Origin: a virus
Reading direction: 5' to 3' (one strand)
Length of the DNA stretch: 38,890 nucleotides
IMG/VR virus record: IMGVR_UViG_3300031111_000019
Coordinates: 1 to 38,890 of that record
Of this stretch, positions 32,269 to 38,890 are shown piece by piece. Position 1 is the first letter of the stretch; every line of letters begins with the position of its first letter. The notes under the pieces are model-generated. The model was not told the origin of the DNA. It did no database searches and saw nothing but the letters and a program-made list of their open reading frames with translations. The translations under genes and the position numbers were made by a program.

Positions 32269-33906
32269 ATGAAGAAGACTAGAAACATTTTGGCCCTGGC
32301 GGCCGTCACATTCATCGGGATGTTGTTGGGGGGTATCGTAATCGACAACGACGCATGGGCGATCCCCAAGTCGATGCGGAACTACATGTTCAAGGTTCTG
32401 CGTGGTGAGAATGGGGGGACGATTGAGAATGCGACCGACGGTGTATTCACGATTTCTGACGCCAGCGAAGATCTATCCGTCACCATTACCTCAAACGACA
32501 TCGCGTTGTCCTCTTCTACAGGGGTCACGGAACTAGACCTAGGTACTATCAACCTAGAAACGGACGAGATTGACGCCAACGGAACCGGGACGTTGACCTT
32601 GTTGGTGAATGGGGAAAGCCTGGTTTTCACTGGCAGCACCGATGACATGGCTGTTACATCAGGTACAGGTGTAACAGAAATCGATTTCGGAACGATCAAT
32701 ATCGAGACAGATGAAATTGACGCGAATAGTACTGGTACCCTGACCCTTTTGGTGAATGGTGAAAGCCTGGTTTTCACGGGCAGTACTGACGACATGGCCC
32801 TCAGCTCCGGGACAGGTGTTGCGGAACTAGACCTAGGTACTATCAATCTAGAAACGGACGAGATTGATGCTAGCGGGACAGGTACGTTGACCGTTCTTGT
32901 GAACGGCGAAAGCTTGATCTTCACGGGCAGCACCAACGACATGGCTGTTACATCCGGTACGGGAGTCACGGAGGTAGACTTCGGAGAGATCAACCTGGAA
33001 ACAGATGAGATTGACGCCAACGGGACTGGGACGTTGACCCTGCTAGTAAACAGTGAAGACCTTGTTTTCACGGGGGCTACCGATGACATGGCTATTAGCT
33101 CTAGCACGGGAGTTGCCGAGATAGACTTCGGAGAGATCAACCTTGAAACGGATGAGATTGATGCTAACGGGACCGGGACGTTGACCCTGCTAGTAAACAG
33201 TGAAGACCTTGTTTTCACGGGGGCTACCGATGACATGGCTATTAGCTCTAGCACTGGCGTTTCCGAAATAGACTTTGGAACAATCAACCTTGAAACGGAT
33301 GAGATAGACGCTAGTGGGACTGGGACGTTGACTGTTTTGGTGAATGGCGAAGATGTGGTGTATACGGGCAGCACGAACAAGCTTAGTCTATCTTCCGGCA
33401 CAGGTGTTGTAACCCACGACTATGGGTCCATCGGCGTGAAGACAGCGACCCCGTTGTTCCTCCTGGAAAAGCAACACTTCTGTGGCCAGGGCGCCAACGG
33501 CTCTACGACTTCCTATATCGGCCCGGTCCTGAAGTCTGCTGCTGCTGACGAGACAACCTACGTATTCGGCGCGGCCGGTTGTGATGGACTAGACAGCACC
33601 ACAGAAGCAACGGCAGATGCACCTTTGGACACACGAGGTGATCTCAAGGTTGTCGGTATGGCGTGCGTCATCGACGATGGCGGGACGGATGATACATACG
33701 TGTTCCAGCTTCGCTCGGCGGAGGCCGATGTCAACGGGGTAACGTGCAGCATCGTGCTTGACGGATCTGGCGACGATACTTGCACCGTTATCCTTGACGC
33801 CCCGCAAACGGTGTCCAGTGGTGCTACCCTAGCCGTTAGCCAAGCTGGCACCGATGACGACTGCTCGGGTTGCGACACCGAGTGCTTTGTATATTACACC
33901 CGATAG
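32269..33906 (+). CDS. Repeat protein with N-terminal signal peptide
   Basis: 545 residues with AAGGAG before the ATG. Residues 1-31 are a Sec-type signal: basic MKKTRN, hydrophobic stretch 7-24, and a cleavage-like AWA after residue 31. From about residue 70 to 365, a 49-residue unit is repeated about six and a half times (core TLTLLVNGESLVFTGSTDD, then GTGV.E.D.G.INLETDEID). The C-terminal about 150 residues form a cysteine-containing domain (DDDCSGCDTECFVYYTR at the end). The repeat pattern, strands alternating with turns, is adhesin/fibre-like. Placed among tail genes, it could be a fibre, but the export signal argues it is secreted or envelope-displayed. Confidence 0.78.
   Translation: MKKTRNILALAAVTFIGMLLGGIVIDNDAWAIPKSMRNYMFKVLRGENGGTIENATDGVFTISDASEDLSVTITSNDIALSSSTGVTELDLGTINLETDEIDANGTGTLTLLVNGESLVFTGSTDDMAVTSGTGVTEIDFGTINIETDEIDANSTGTLTLLVNGESLVFTGSTDDMALSSGTGVAELDLGTINLETDEIDASGTGTLTVLVNGESLIFTGSTNDMAVTSGTGVTEVDFGEINLETDEIDANGTGTLTLLVNSEDLVFTGATDDMAISSSTGVAEIDFGEINLETDEIDANGTGTLTLLVNSEDLVFTGATDDMAISSSTGVSEIDFGTINLETDEIDASGTGTLTVLVNGEDVVYTGSTNKLSLSSGTGVVTHDYGSIGVKTATPLFLLEKQHFCGQGANGSTTSYIGPVLKSAAADETTYVFGAAGCDGLDSTTEATADAPLDTRGDLKVVGMACVIDDGGTDDTYVFQLRSAEADVNGVTCSIVLDGSGDDTCTVILDAPQTVSSGATLAVSQAGTDDDCSGCDTECFVYYTR
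33028..33254 (+). repeat. 147-bp tandem repeats in the signal-peptide repeat gene
   Basis: The 49-residue protein repeats are encoded by 147-bp DNA repeats. Two neighbouring copies share a perfect 80-bp segment: 33028-33107 and 33175-33254. The other copies are more diverged. The identity points to recent duplication or gene conversion, and copy number may vary between relatives. Confidence 0.9.
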
Positions 33907-33915
33907 GAGGAGAAA

Positions 33916-34437
33916 ATGTCTAGCACCTTTAAAGCGGTCTTGATTAGTGGGCTGGTGTTAGGTCTGGGCGGCACTGCCCGGGCCGCAGCGCCCAGTGATA
34001 GTCAAATTCGTAGATGCGAATCGGTGCCCGTTGTATTCGATAAGGTAGCTCTAGATGGGGCGGCCGGTACACGTACCAAAACTATTTCAAATTTGTCTGG
34101 CTATGATCTGCTGCGTATCACGGCAAAATACACGTGGGTAGATGACGGTGATTTGACATTCACGATTACCGTCTTATCCGCACAAAGCAGTGACACGGCA
34201 ACAGAAGCGTTGACCGGATATTCAACTCCAACATACGCCACGTGCACGGGATCTGTGTGCACGTTGGCGGATCGTGGTACGTACAAGTATACCGGTTTGA
34301 CTGCGGCTAAAACTTTTGATATGAGCTTTCGGTTACAGGGTGAGACAACCATCAAAATCGTTGCCGAGGAATCCACCGCGGCATCTGGTGAGTTTCTTAC
34401 CCTTACCGCCGAGAAGTGTGTGGCGGGGGGTAACTAA
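33916..34437 (+). CDS. Small secreted-type protein
   Basis: 173 residues with a strong AGGAGG site. Residues 1-23 form a signal peptide: MSSTFK, hydrophobic VLISGLVLGLGG, and ARA cleavage site before AAPSD. The mature part is a compact beta-rich domain (GYDLLRITAKYTWVDDGDLT; TFDMSFRLQGETTIKIVAEE) with Cys pairs that could form disulfides. It looks like an exported or surface protein. It lies between the repeat protein and the beta-helix protein, in the same direction, all three with export-like N-termini. Function unknown. Confidence 0.72.
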   Translation: MSSTFKAVLISGLVLGLGGTARAAAPSDSQIRRCESVPVVFDKVALDGAAGTRTKTISNLSGYDLLRITAKYTWVDDGDLTFTITVLSAQSSDTATEALTGYSTPTYATCTGSVCTLADRGTYKYTGLTAAKTFDMSFRLQGETTIKIVAEESTAASGEFLTLTAEKCVAGGN

Positions 34438-34438
34438 A

Positions 34439-36688
34439 ATGTTTGCGTGCATCGGGCTTGTGTCGTTGTTAGGTTTCGCACCGCTGAACGAATATGCTGG
34501 TGTAGAAGCTACCTTTGAGATCTATGTCAACCCAACCACCGGCAATGACGCTAACCCGGGCACGGAAGCGTCCCCGGTGGCTACTCTCGGCAAGGCAGGT
34601 TTGTTGATTCCGTCAGAGGGGTCTGGTATTATCCACCTCTCTGCAGGCAACCACGCTTTGACGGATTACGCAAGCGAATCAATCTCCCAGCGAACAGTGT
34701 TAAAGGCCAAGGGGTATTTGATTGTACAGGGCACAACGTCGGTAGAGGATACCTTCACCATAGACTCTGTAAGCGAGAATGTTTTGACGGCTTCCGGATC
34801 TCCTGGGTGGAGTGTTGATGAGCACGTCGGCCGCTTTGTGAGGCAAGTTGTTTCGGCAACCGTAACGAGATACCATTGGATCTTGTCCAATACCTCTGAC
34901 ACACTGACAGTCTCGAAAACGCCTGCATCCCTCGGCGGGTCCGGGGAGCTTCCGGGGTCCGGGGACATGGACATTGAATCGATCCAGTCCTGGATTATTC
35001 CATCTGCAACTAACCCGACAAAAATATTCAACCGGCTGTACGTCGGCGGAAACATGCGTTTCCTCGAAGTGGGGTTTGATGGGACCACCGGAAACACCGG
35101 CCCAACATCCATCGATGGCGGCGGGGTTATCTCCTTCTACGCTTGCAAGTTCCAGGACTGGTCTTCGAGGGCCATTTCGCTGTCCAATTGCGAGACATCT
35201 GTCAACTACACGCTGTTCGATACGGTAGGCACGGCTATTGAATCCTACAACGGCCGCCTCACCTACGGGATAGACAACGTGCTCAAGGATGTAACCACAG
35301 GTGTAATCTTATACAACGGGTATATGTCGTCCACATCCGTATCATCCGTGTGGGCGGACACGGTAACGACCGTTTTCCATCTCCGAGATCATGCAACGTT
35401 TTGGGAATCCCACAAGCGCGTCCATTTAACATCTGTCACAACGTATGCCCAACTGGAGTTCGGCGGTAATTTTGCCAGGAATGATAACGCCGCCGTTTTG
35501 ATTTGGTCGGGGACAGAGCAGCCCGACACGGTAATCTCAATGGTAGAAGGGGACAACAGCGCGATCCTCTACGACACAGCTAACAGCACAATGACAGGGA
35601 CATCAGAATATGTGGACATGGGTGGTGTGACGACTTCGCATACTGACTACGTCGCATCCCCATCCTTGATGGACGCCCATTTCAACAAGATTGCGGACGT
35701 ATCGGCCGCGGCCATTTCTGTTAGTGGACGTTTGAGTAATGCCCCCGACGAAGATACCATTGCAGATAGCGGTGACGGGAACCCGGCAACTCATACACTC
35801 ACACCGACATCGAGCGTTGTAGAGTTGACCTGTAGTGACTCCGACACGTGTGACATCACGATGGGGGAGTCGGGAATTTCACAAGGGACGACCGTTGCCA
35901 TCTTCAACGTTGGCAGTAACGTGATCGACTTTGCAGATTCTGCTGGGGTTCTCGAACTCAACAACGGAAAAGCCTATGCGATGGGCGCGGAAGAATACCT
36001 GTCCCTGTACTACAACGGATCTGCATGGGTTGAGAAGGGAAGGAGTGTGGAGGTATTTGCGGCGGATGGCAAGGCGTTGAAAGCAATAGACTTGGCAAAT
36101 AGTTATATTACAGATTCGGTTACCAGTGCATATGTATACCAAATTAGTCTGGATTCGGATGGGTTGAGACTGAGAAATACAAATAAAATTTCGTTCTATG
36201 GGTACGGCAGACTAGCTATGCCAGACGCTAATGGTGTATTCTACCTACAAAATGCTGGCAATACTAGGCATCTCTGCATAGACTTCACGGCAGACGGCGT
36301 CACCGAGTTCAAATCCGGAAGCACGTGCACGGCTATCACAGCCCTGAAGTGGGGGGGCTTGGCCATCAATGCTCCGGATTCTGACACCATTGCAGATACC
36401 GGAACAGGCGACCCTGCAACGCATACCCTCACACCGACATCAAGCGTGGTGCAATTGACCTGCAATGACGCTGACACGTGTGACATCACGATGGGTGAGA
36501 CCGGAATGGTTGCGGGGACTCGTGTACTCATTGTCAGCATGGGGTCCAATACTATTGACTTTGCAGATTCAGCAGGGGTCCTCGAGCTCGACGGTGGAGC
36601 AGCGTTTGCCATGACTGACCAGGATTCGTTGGAGCTGTACTACACGGGTGCAGAGTGGATTGAATTGCGACGAATGGATATAGACTAG
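34439..36688 (+). CDS. Parallel beta-helix, tail-spike-like protein with duplicated C-terminal module
   Basis: 749 residues from the ATG at 34439, two bases after the preceding stop; the frame is open upstream to 34340 but that covers the end of the previous gene. The N-terminus MFACIGLVSLLGFAPL is hydrophobic, signal-like but without basic residues. Then FEIYVNPTTGNDANPGTEAS with TLGKAG matches the DUF1565/pectate-lyase-like start of beta-helix spikes; residues about 45-420 are beta-helix-like. Two copies of an about 105-residue module (about 433-536 and 643-749; ATHTLTPTSSVV and DTCDITMGE) end the protein. It may degrade or bind host surface glycans. No catalytic residues were identified. 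Confidence 0.72.
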   Translation: MFACIGLVSLLGFAPLNEYAGVEATFEIYVNPTTGNDANPGTEASPVATLGKAGLLIPSEGSGIIHLSAGNHALTDYASESISQRTVLKAKGYLIVQGTTSVEDTFTIDSVSENVLTASGSPGWSVDEHVGRFVRQVVSATVTRYHWILSNTSDTLTVSKTPASLGGSGELPGSGDMDIESIQSWIIPSATNPTKIFNRLYVGGNMRFLEVGFDGTTGNTGPTSIDGGGVISFYACKFQDWSSRAISLSNCETSVNYTLFDTVGTAIESYNGRLTYGIDNVLKDVTTGVILYNGYMSSTSVSSVWADTVTTVFHLRDHATFWESHKRVHLTSVTTYAQLEFGGNFARNDNAAVLIWSGTEQPDTVISMVEGDNSAILYDTANSTMTGTSEYVDMGGVTTSHTDYVASPSLMDAHFNKIADVSAAAISVSGRLSNAPDEDTIADSGDGNPATHTLTPTSSVVELTCSDSDTCDITMGESGISQGTTVAIFNVGSNVIDFADSAGVLELNNGKAYAMGAEEYLSLYYNGSAWVEKGRSVEVFAADGKALKAIDLANSYITDSVTSAYVYQISLDSDGLRLRNTNKISFYGYGRLAMPDANGVFYLQNAGNTRHLCIDFTADGVTEFKSGSTCTAITALKWGGLAINAPDSDTIADTGTGDPATHTLTPTSSVVQLTCNDADTCDITMGETGMVAGTRVLIVSMGSNTIDFADSAGVLELDGGAAFAMTDQDSLELYYTGAEWIELRRMDID

Positions 36689-36697
36689 GAGCATGAT

Positions 36698-36988
36698 ATG
36701 CCCCCCGCAGACGGATGGCAAGAACATCAGTTGCTCGTATTGAGCACGATCCAGAGCCTAGACAAAAAGACTGACAAGCTGGTAGACAGTCACAACGACC
36801 TGCGCGCCGAGGTAGCCAGTCTACGCGAAGCATCATCCACTACACAGCGGGAGGTAACGGACCTCCGGAGATCCGTTGTGGATGTCAAAGAAAAGAATGC
36901 CGGCCTTTCGGTAAAGGCGGGTGTTTGGACTTTGCTAGCCGGGGCCATCCCCACTGCGGGGGCCGCACTCTACCTGCTGTTGAGGTAG
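36698..36988 (+). CDS. Coiled-coil protein with C-terminal membrane anchor, lysis cassette
   Basis: 96 residues; GGAG 7 nt upstream. Residues about 15-75 are heptad-like (STIQSLDKKTDKLVDSHNDL; RREVTDLRRSVVDVKEK), and residues about 76-96 form a C-terminal TM segment (VWTLLAGAIPTAGAALYLLL). The build resembles XhlA-type hemolysin/lysis proteins that sit next to holin and endolysin. It is first in the lysis cluster, 4 nt ahead of the amidase. Confidence 0.7.
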   Translation: MPPADGWQEHQLLVLSTIQSLDKKTDKLVDSHNDLRAEVASLREASSTTQREVTDLRRSVVDVKEKNAGLSVKAGVWTLLAGAIPTAGAALYLLLR

Positions 36989-36992
36989 TCAA

Positions 36993-37586
36993 ATGATTAT
37001 TGGCACCGATGCCGGACACGGGGGGTCCAATTTTGGGACTTTCGACCCCCCGTTATCCACTCAAGAGGCTAGGCTCGTAGAAAAAAACATTACCCTTATC
37101 TTGGACAAACTCCTGGCAGCCGCGCTCTCAGACGCCCCCTTTGAGCATATCAGGACGCGTCGCTCCGATGTCTACCTGAGCCAGCGGAGCAGATCAATTC
37201 TGACAAAAATTCAAGGTTGCAATTTTGTGCTTTCCATGCACGTGAATCACAACCCAGATCCACAATGTCAAGGGGCGGAAGTATATTACAACCCGTCCAA
37301 CCCCAGGACATCCGAGATCAGCAAGGGTATTTTCCAACCGGCTCTTGCAAAAGTCTTCAGGAAGTGTAGACTAGTATCTGTAGATCTATCGAGAGGAGAG
37401 TGGATTCGGAACGCAAGAAACATCGTCATGATCCACGACGCGGACACCGTGTTGCTCGAGCTCGGGTATAGACAAAACCCCCGTGACCGAGCGCTTTTGA
37501 TGTCCAGAGAAGGGCAAGACAAAATCGTAACCGCAATGAAAGAGTCACTGCTACGTGTAGCAGATTACTATGGAGACCAACCATGA
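36993..37586 (+). CDS. N-acetylmuramoyl-L-alanine amidase endolysin (Amidase_3)
   Basis: 197 residues. The zinc-amidase motifs are visible: DAGHGG with His9, Glu30 in VEKNITL, His83 in SMHVNHN, and a catalytic Glu near 156 in LLELGY. It cuts the amide bond between N-acetylmuramic acid and L-alanine of peptidoglycan. There is no separate cell-wall-binding domain and no signal peptide, so release needs the holin. GAGG lies before the ATG; the stop overlaps the holin start. Confidence 0.93.
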   Translation: MIIGTDAGHGGSNFGTFDPPLSTQEARLVEKNITLILDKLLAAALSDAPFEHIRTRRSDVYLSQRSRSILTKIQGCNFVLSMHVNHNPDPQCQGAEVYYNPSNPRTSEISKGIFQPALAKVFRKCRLVSVDLSRGEWIRNARNIVMIHDADTVLLELGYRQNPRDRALLMSREGQDKIVTAMKESLLRVADYYGDQP

Positions 37587-37861
37587 GTGACATCCTCCCC
37601 GAAGAACCCATTCTGTTGACCGAAAAGAAGGGCCGCTTTGGCCGCAACCAACGGATTGCTTGTGCAGGTTACGCAAGCCCGTTGTTGGTGACGCTTGGCT
37701 TGTGTGTCTGGGCCATGGCTAAGGCCCCCGATTTTGGGGGCATGTTATCCGTGGTTGACAAATGGATGTCTCATGCGTTGGTGTATACGCCGTTGGCGAT
37801 GGGCACTATCCTCGTTGTGTCGGGGGCGCTGAAAGCCGTTGACTCCGTGGTAAAGAAGTAA
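37583..37861 (+). CDS. Putative holin with two membrane segments
   Basis: 92 residues. After a charged start (LPEEPILLTEKKGRFGRNQR) come two hydrophobic segments, about 26-46 (ACAGYASPLLVTLGLCVWAM) and 66-85 (LVYTPLAMGTILVVSGALKA), then a basic end (VDSVVKK), the build of class II holins. It overlaps the amidase stop and has GGAG upstream. It would form the membrane lesion that releases the endolysin. Confidence 0.75.
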   Translation: MSDILPEEPILLTEKKGRFGRNQRIACAGYASPLLVTLGLCVWAMAKAPDFGGMLSVVDKWMSHALVYTPLAMGTILVVSGALKAVDSVVKK

Positions 37862-37865
37862 ACCC

Positions 37866-38207
37866 ATGGTCACGTTGTATGTCGTATCCCTCATTGCGTG
37901 TGCAGTGGCAGCGGCCTCCATTATGATCGCAGTCCACTACTACCGCGCAAAGCATATTGGTATAGCCAGGGTGCATCAAGACATGGCTGATGCATTGTTC
38001 GAAAAGGCCCAGGAGGCCAAGTGGGCTAGGATAGTCATGGCCAAGAAAGCGGCTGAACAGCTACAGGCGACGCGCAAAGTCCAACTAGAGGAGATGTTAA
38101 ATGCTAGCACTGAGAGTGATCTTGATTACCTTCGCGCCCGTCTCGGCGCCGCCGACCAAAGCATCACTGCCCACCAAGTCGATCCAGATATCGACAAGCC
38201 AGAGTGA
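37866..38207 (+). CDS. Rz-like i-spanin candidate
   Basis: 113 residues. One N-terminal TM (about 4-24, YVVSLIACAVAAASIMIAVH) and a long Ala/Glu/Lys-rich coiled coil (about 30-80, MADALFEKAQEAKWARIVMA) with a charged C-terminal end. This is the build of an inner-membrane spanin. The next gene starts inside it in another frame (38101), the usual Rz/Rz1 style of overlap. Ribosome site is weak. Confidence 0.65.
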   Translation: MVTLYVVSLIACAVAAASIMIAVHYYRAKHIGIARVHQDMADALFEKAQEAKWARIVMAKKAAEQLQATRKVQLEEMLNASTESDLDYLRARLGAADQSITAHQVDPDIDKPE

Positions 38208-38574
38208 CATTGTCACCCCATTGCCACCTCCGTGGCAAAAGAAACTACCTCCACCAACCATGTATCCGAACGGGATATTTTTCCCCATGGACACATGGCA
38301 CCATGTCAGATGGCGCCTCGAATATCTTGACGAGGTCTACCCGCAGCTGTGCCAAGACGCTATCGATGCACAGCAAAGCGTTTTTGATGTGGGCCTTGCG
38401 GAGGCTATCAAGGTCAAAGATGCCGAATGCACAATCAAACAAAGCGATATGCACGTCGACAATGTACGACGCCACTCTACGTGGCAAGTCATATTGTGGG
38501 TAGGCAGTAGCATCACGGTCGGGGTGGGGGCCGGCCTAGTCATTGGGTTTCTAGTATCGGAGGCCAGGAGATGA
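38101..38574 (+). CDS. Signal-plus-C-terminal-TM protein overlapping the Rz-like gene
   Basis: 157 residues; GAGGAG lies 8 nt before the ATG. The first 16 residues (MLALRVILITFAPVSA) look like a signal peptide; then a Pro-rich part (VTPLPPPWQKKLPPPTMYPN), a helical middle (YLDEVYPQLCQDAIDAQQSV), and a C-terminal TM (about 126-152, WQVILWVGSSITVGVGAGLV). It overlaps the Rz-like gene by 107 nt. A signal plus terminal TM is the layout of a unimolecular spanin, but there is no lipobox cysteine near the start, so it is not an ordinary lipoprotein spanin. It likely helps disrupt the envelope at lysis. Confidence 0.6.
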   Translation: MLALRVILITFAPVSAPPTKASLPTKSIQISTSQSDIVTPLPPPWQKKLPPPTMYPNGIFFPMDTWHHVRWRLEYLDEVYPQLCQDAIDAQQSVFDVGLAEAIKVKDAECTIKQSDMHVDNVRRHSTWQVILWVGSSITVGVGAGLVIGFLVSEARR

Positions 38575-38890
38575 TCAGAGCTCGGCGCGATTTTATCACC
38601 AAGATTAGAAGACGGGTGAAGCGCGAAGGATTCAGATTTCAGATTGCACCCAAAAAACTGTACCTCAATGGGTTTGAGGTCGGCGGATATTTCGATGAGG
38701 GTGACGGGTTGTTCGTCAACACAAAAAAAGAAGAATCTGCATGGTTAATGATTTTGATTCATGAATACTGCCATTTTCTCCAGTATATGGAAGGGGCTTT
38801 CACCGGGGGCATTGCGAACAACTATTTTGAAAGGCTTGGCTTGTGGCTAGAAAAGGACATTGAACTGACAGCAGAAGAGGCTCTTGAATG
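38571..38890 (+). CDS. HExxH zinc metallopeptidase-like protein (3' end cut by window edge)
   Basis: Starts at the ATG at 38571, overlapping the previous stop (ATGA), with GGAGGCCAGGAG upstream. The 106 visible residues begin MIRARRDFITKIRRRVKREG and contain IHEYCHFLQYM: the HExxH zinc-binding and catalytic motif (His64, Glu65, His68). The N-terminal part is basic. It is probably a small zinc protease or a metallopeptidase-fold protein. Next to the lysis cluster it may act on host proteins or peptidoglycan peptides; the third zinc ligand should lie downstream and cannot be seen. Confidence 0.7.
   Translation, partial: MIRARRDFITKIRRRVKREGFRFQIAPKKLYLNGFEVGGYFDEGDGLFVNTKKEESAWLMILIHEYCHFLQYMEGAFTGGIANNYFERLGLWLEKDIELTAEEALE

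Noticed and set aside
32382-33401. A 339-codon open frame on the minus strand opposite the repeat protein
   Set aside because: It mirrors the 147-bp repeats of the plus-strand gene and has no ribosome site or recognisable protein; repetition without stops keeps the frame open.

Overview
The window is almost the whole genome of a tailed double-stranded DNA phage with a siphovirus-type, HK97-like virion. Both ends cut through genes: a RuvC-like resolvase at the left and an HExxH metallopeptidase at the right, so the genome continues, or is circularly permuted, beyond the window. No integrase, excisionase or CI-like repressor is visible. The phage therefore looks virulent, or its lysogeny genes lie outside. 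The host cannot be named. Two Sec-type signal peptides, a third possible one, and an Rz-like lysis cassette suggest a Gram-negative (diderm) host.

Left arm, 1-10116, all on the minus strand: an early replication and DNA-metabolism operon, read from 10116 leftwards. In order it encodes an AEP primase fused to an SF3 helicase, a hexapeptide-repeat beta-helix protein, a small zinc-ribbon protein, a DNA N6-adenine methyltransferase, two small unknown proteins, a RecB/Cas4-like nuclease with probable Fe-S cysteines, an SNF2-like helicase, a DUF669/SSB-like protein, a family A DNA polymerase with 3'-5' exonuclease, and a RuvC-like resolvase. Most junctions are 1-13 nt overlaps. Two good sigma70-like promoters are visible, upstream of the primase and upstream of the beta-helix gene.

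Centre, about 10117-12064: a regulatory region between the divergent arms. It carries an early promoter overlapped by nested dyads, a purine-rich tract, an 8-bp hairpin, a 13-bp inverted repeat around the start of a membrane-anchored orphan gene, a helically phased array of five CGGGTA motifs ahead of a second orphan gene, and a cluster of inverted repeats just before the terminase genes (a packaging-site candidate).

Right arm, 12065-38890, all on the plus strand: small terminase, an unknown protein, a dATP/dGTP diphosphohydrolase-like enzyme, large terminase, a portal fused to a MuF domain, a D12-class adenine methyltransferase with a Com-like zinc protein, prohead protease with scaffold-like tail, major capsid protein, a terminator, a putative decoration protein, connector, stopper, gp10-like and tail-terminator proteins, tail tube, tail-assembly chaperones, tape measure, two large distal tail/hub proteins with carbohydrate-binding-like insertions, three consecutive proteins with signal-peptide-like N-termini (a 49-residue-repeat protein, a small protein, and a beta-helix spike-like protein), then the lysis cassette (coiled-coil/TM protein, amidase, holin, Rz-like protein, and an overlapping signal-plus-TM protein) and the metallopeptidase.

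Together the left arm replicates and modifies DNA and the right arm packages it, builds the virion and lyses the cell. The least explained parts are the central regulatory region with its two orphan genes, the run of exported tail-region proteins, the hexapeptide-repeat protein and the methyltransferase/Com-like pair. All functions come from reading motifs by eye; no database search was run.
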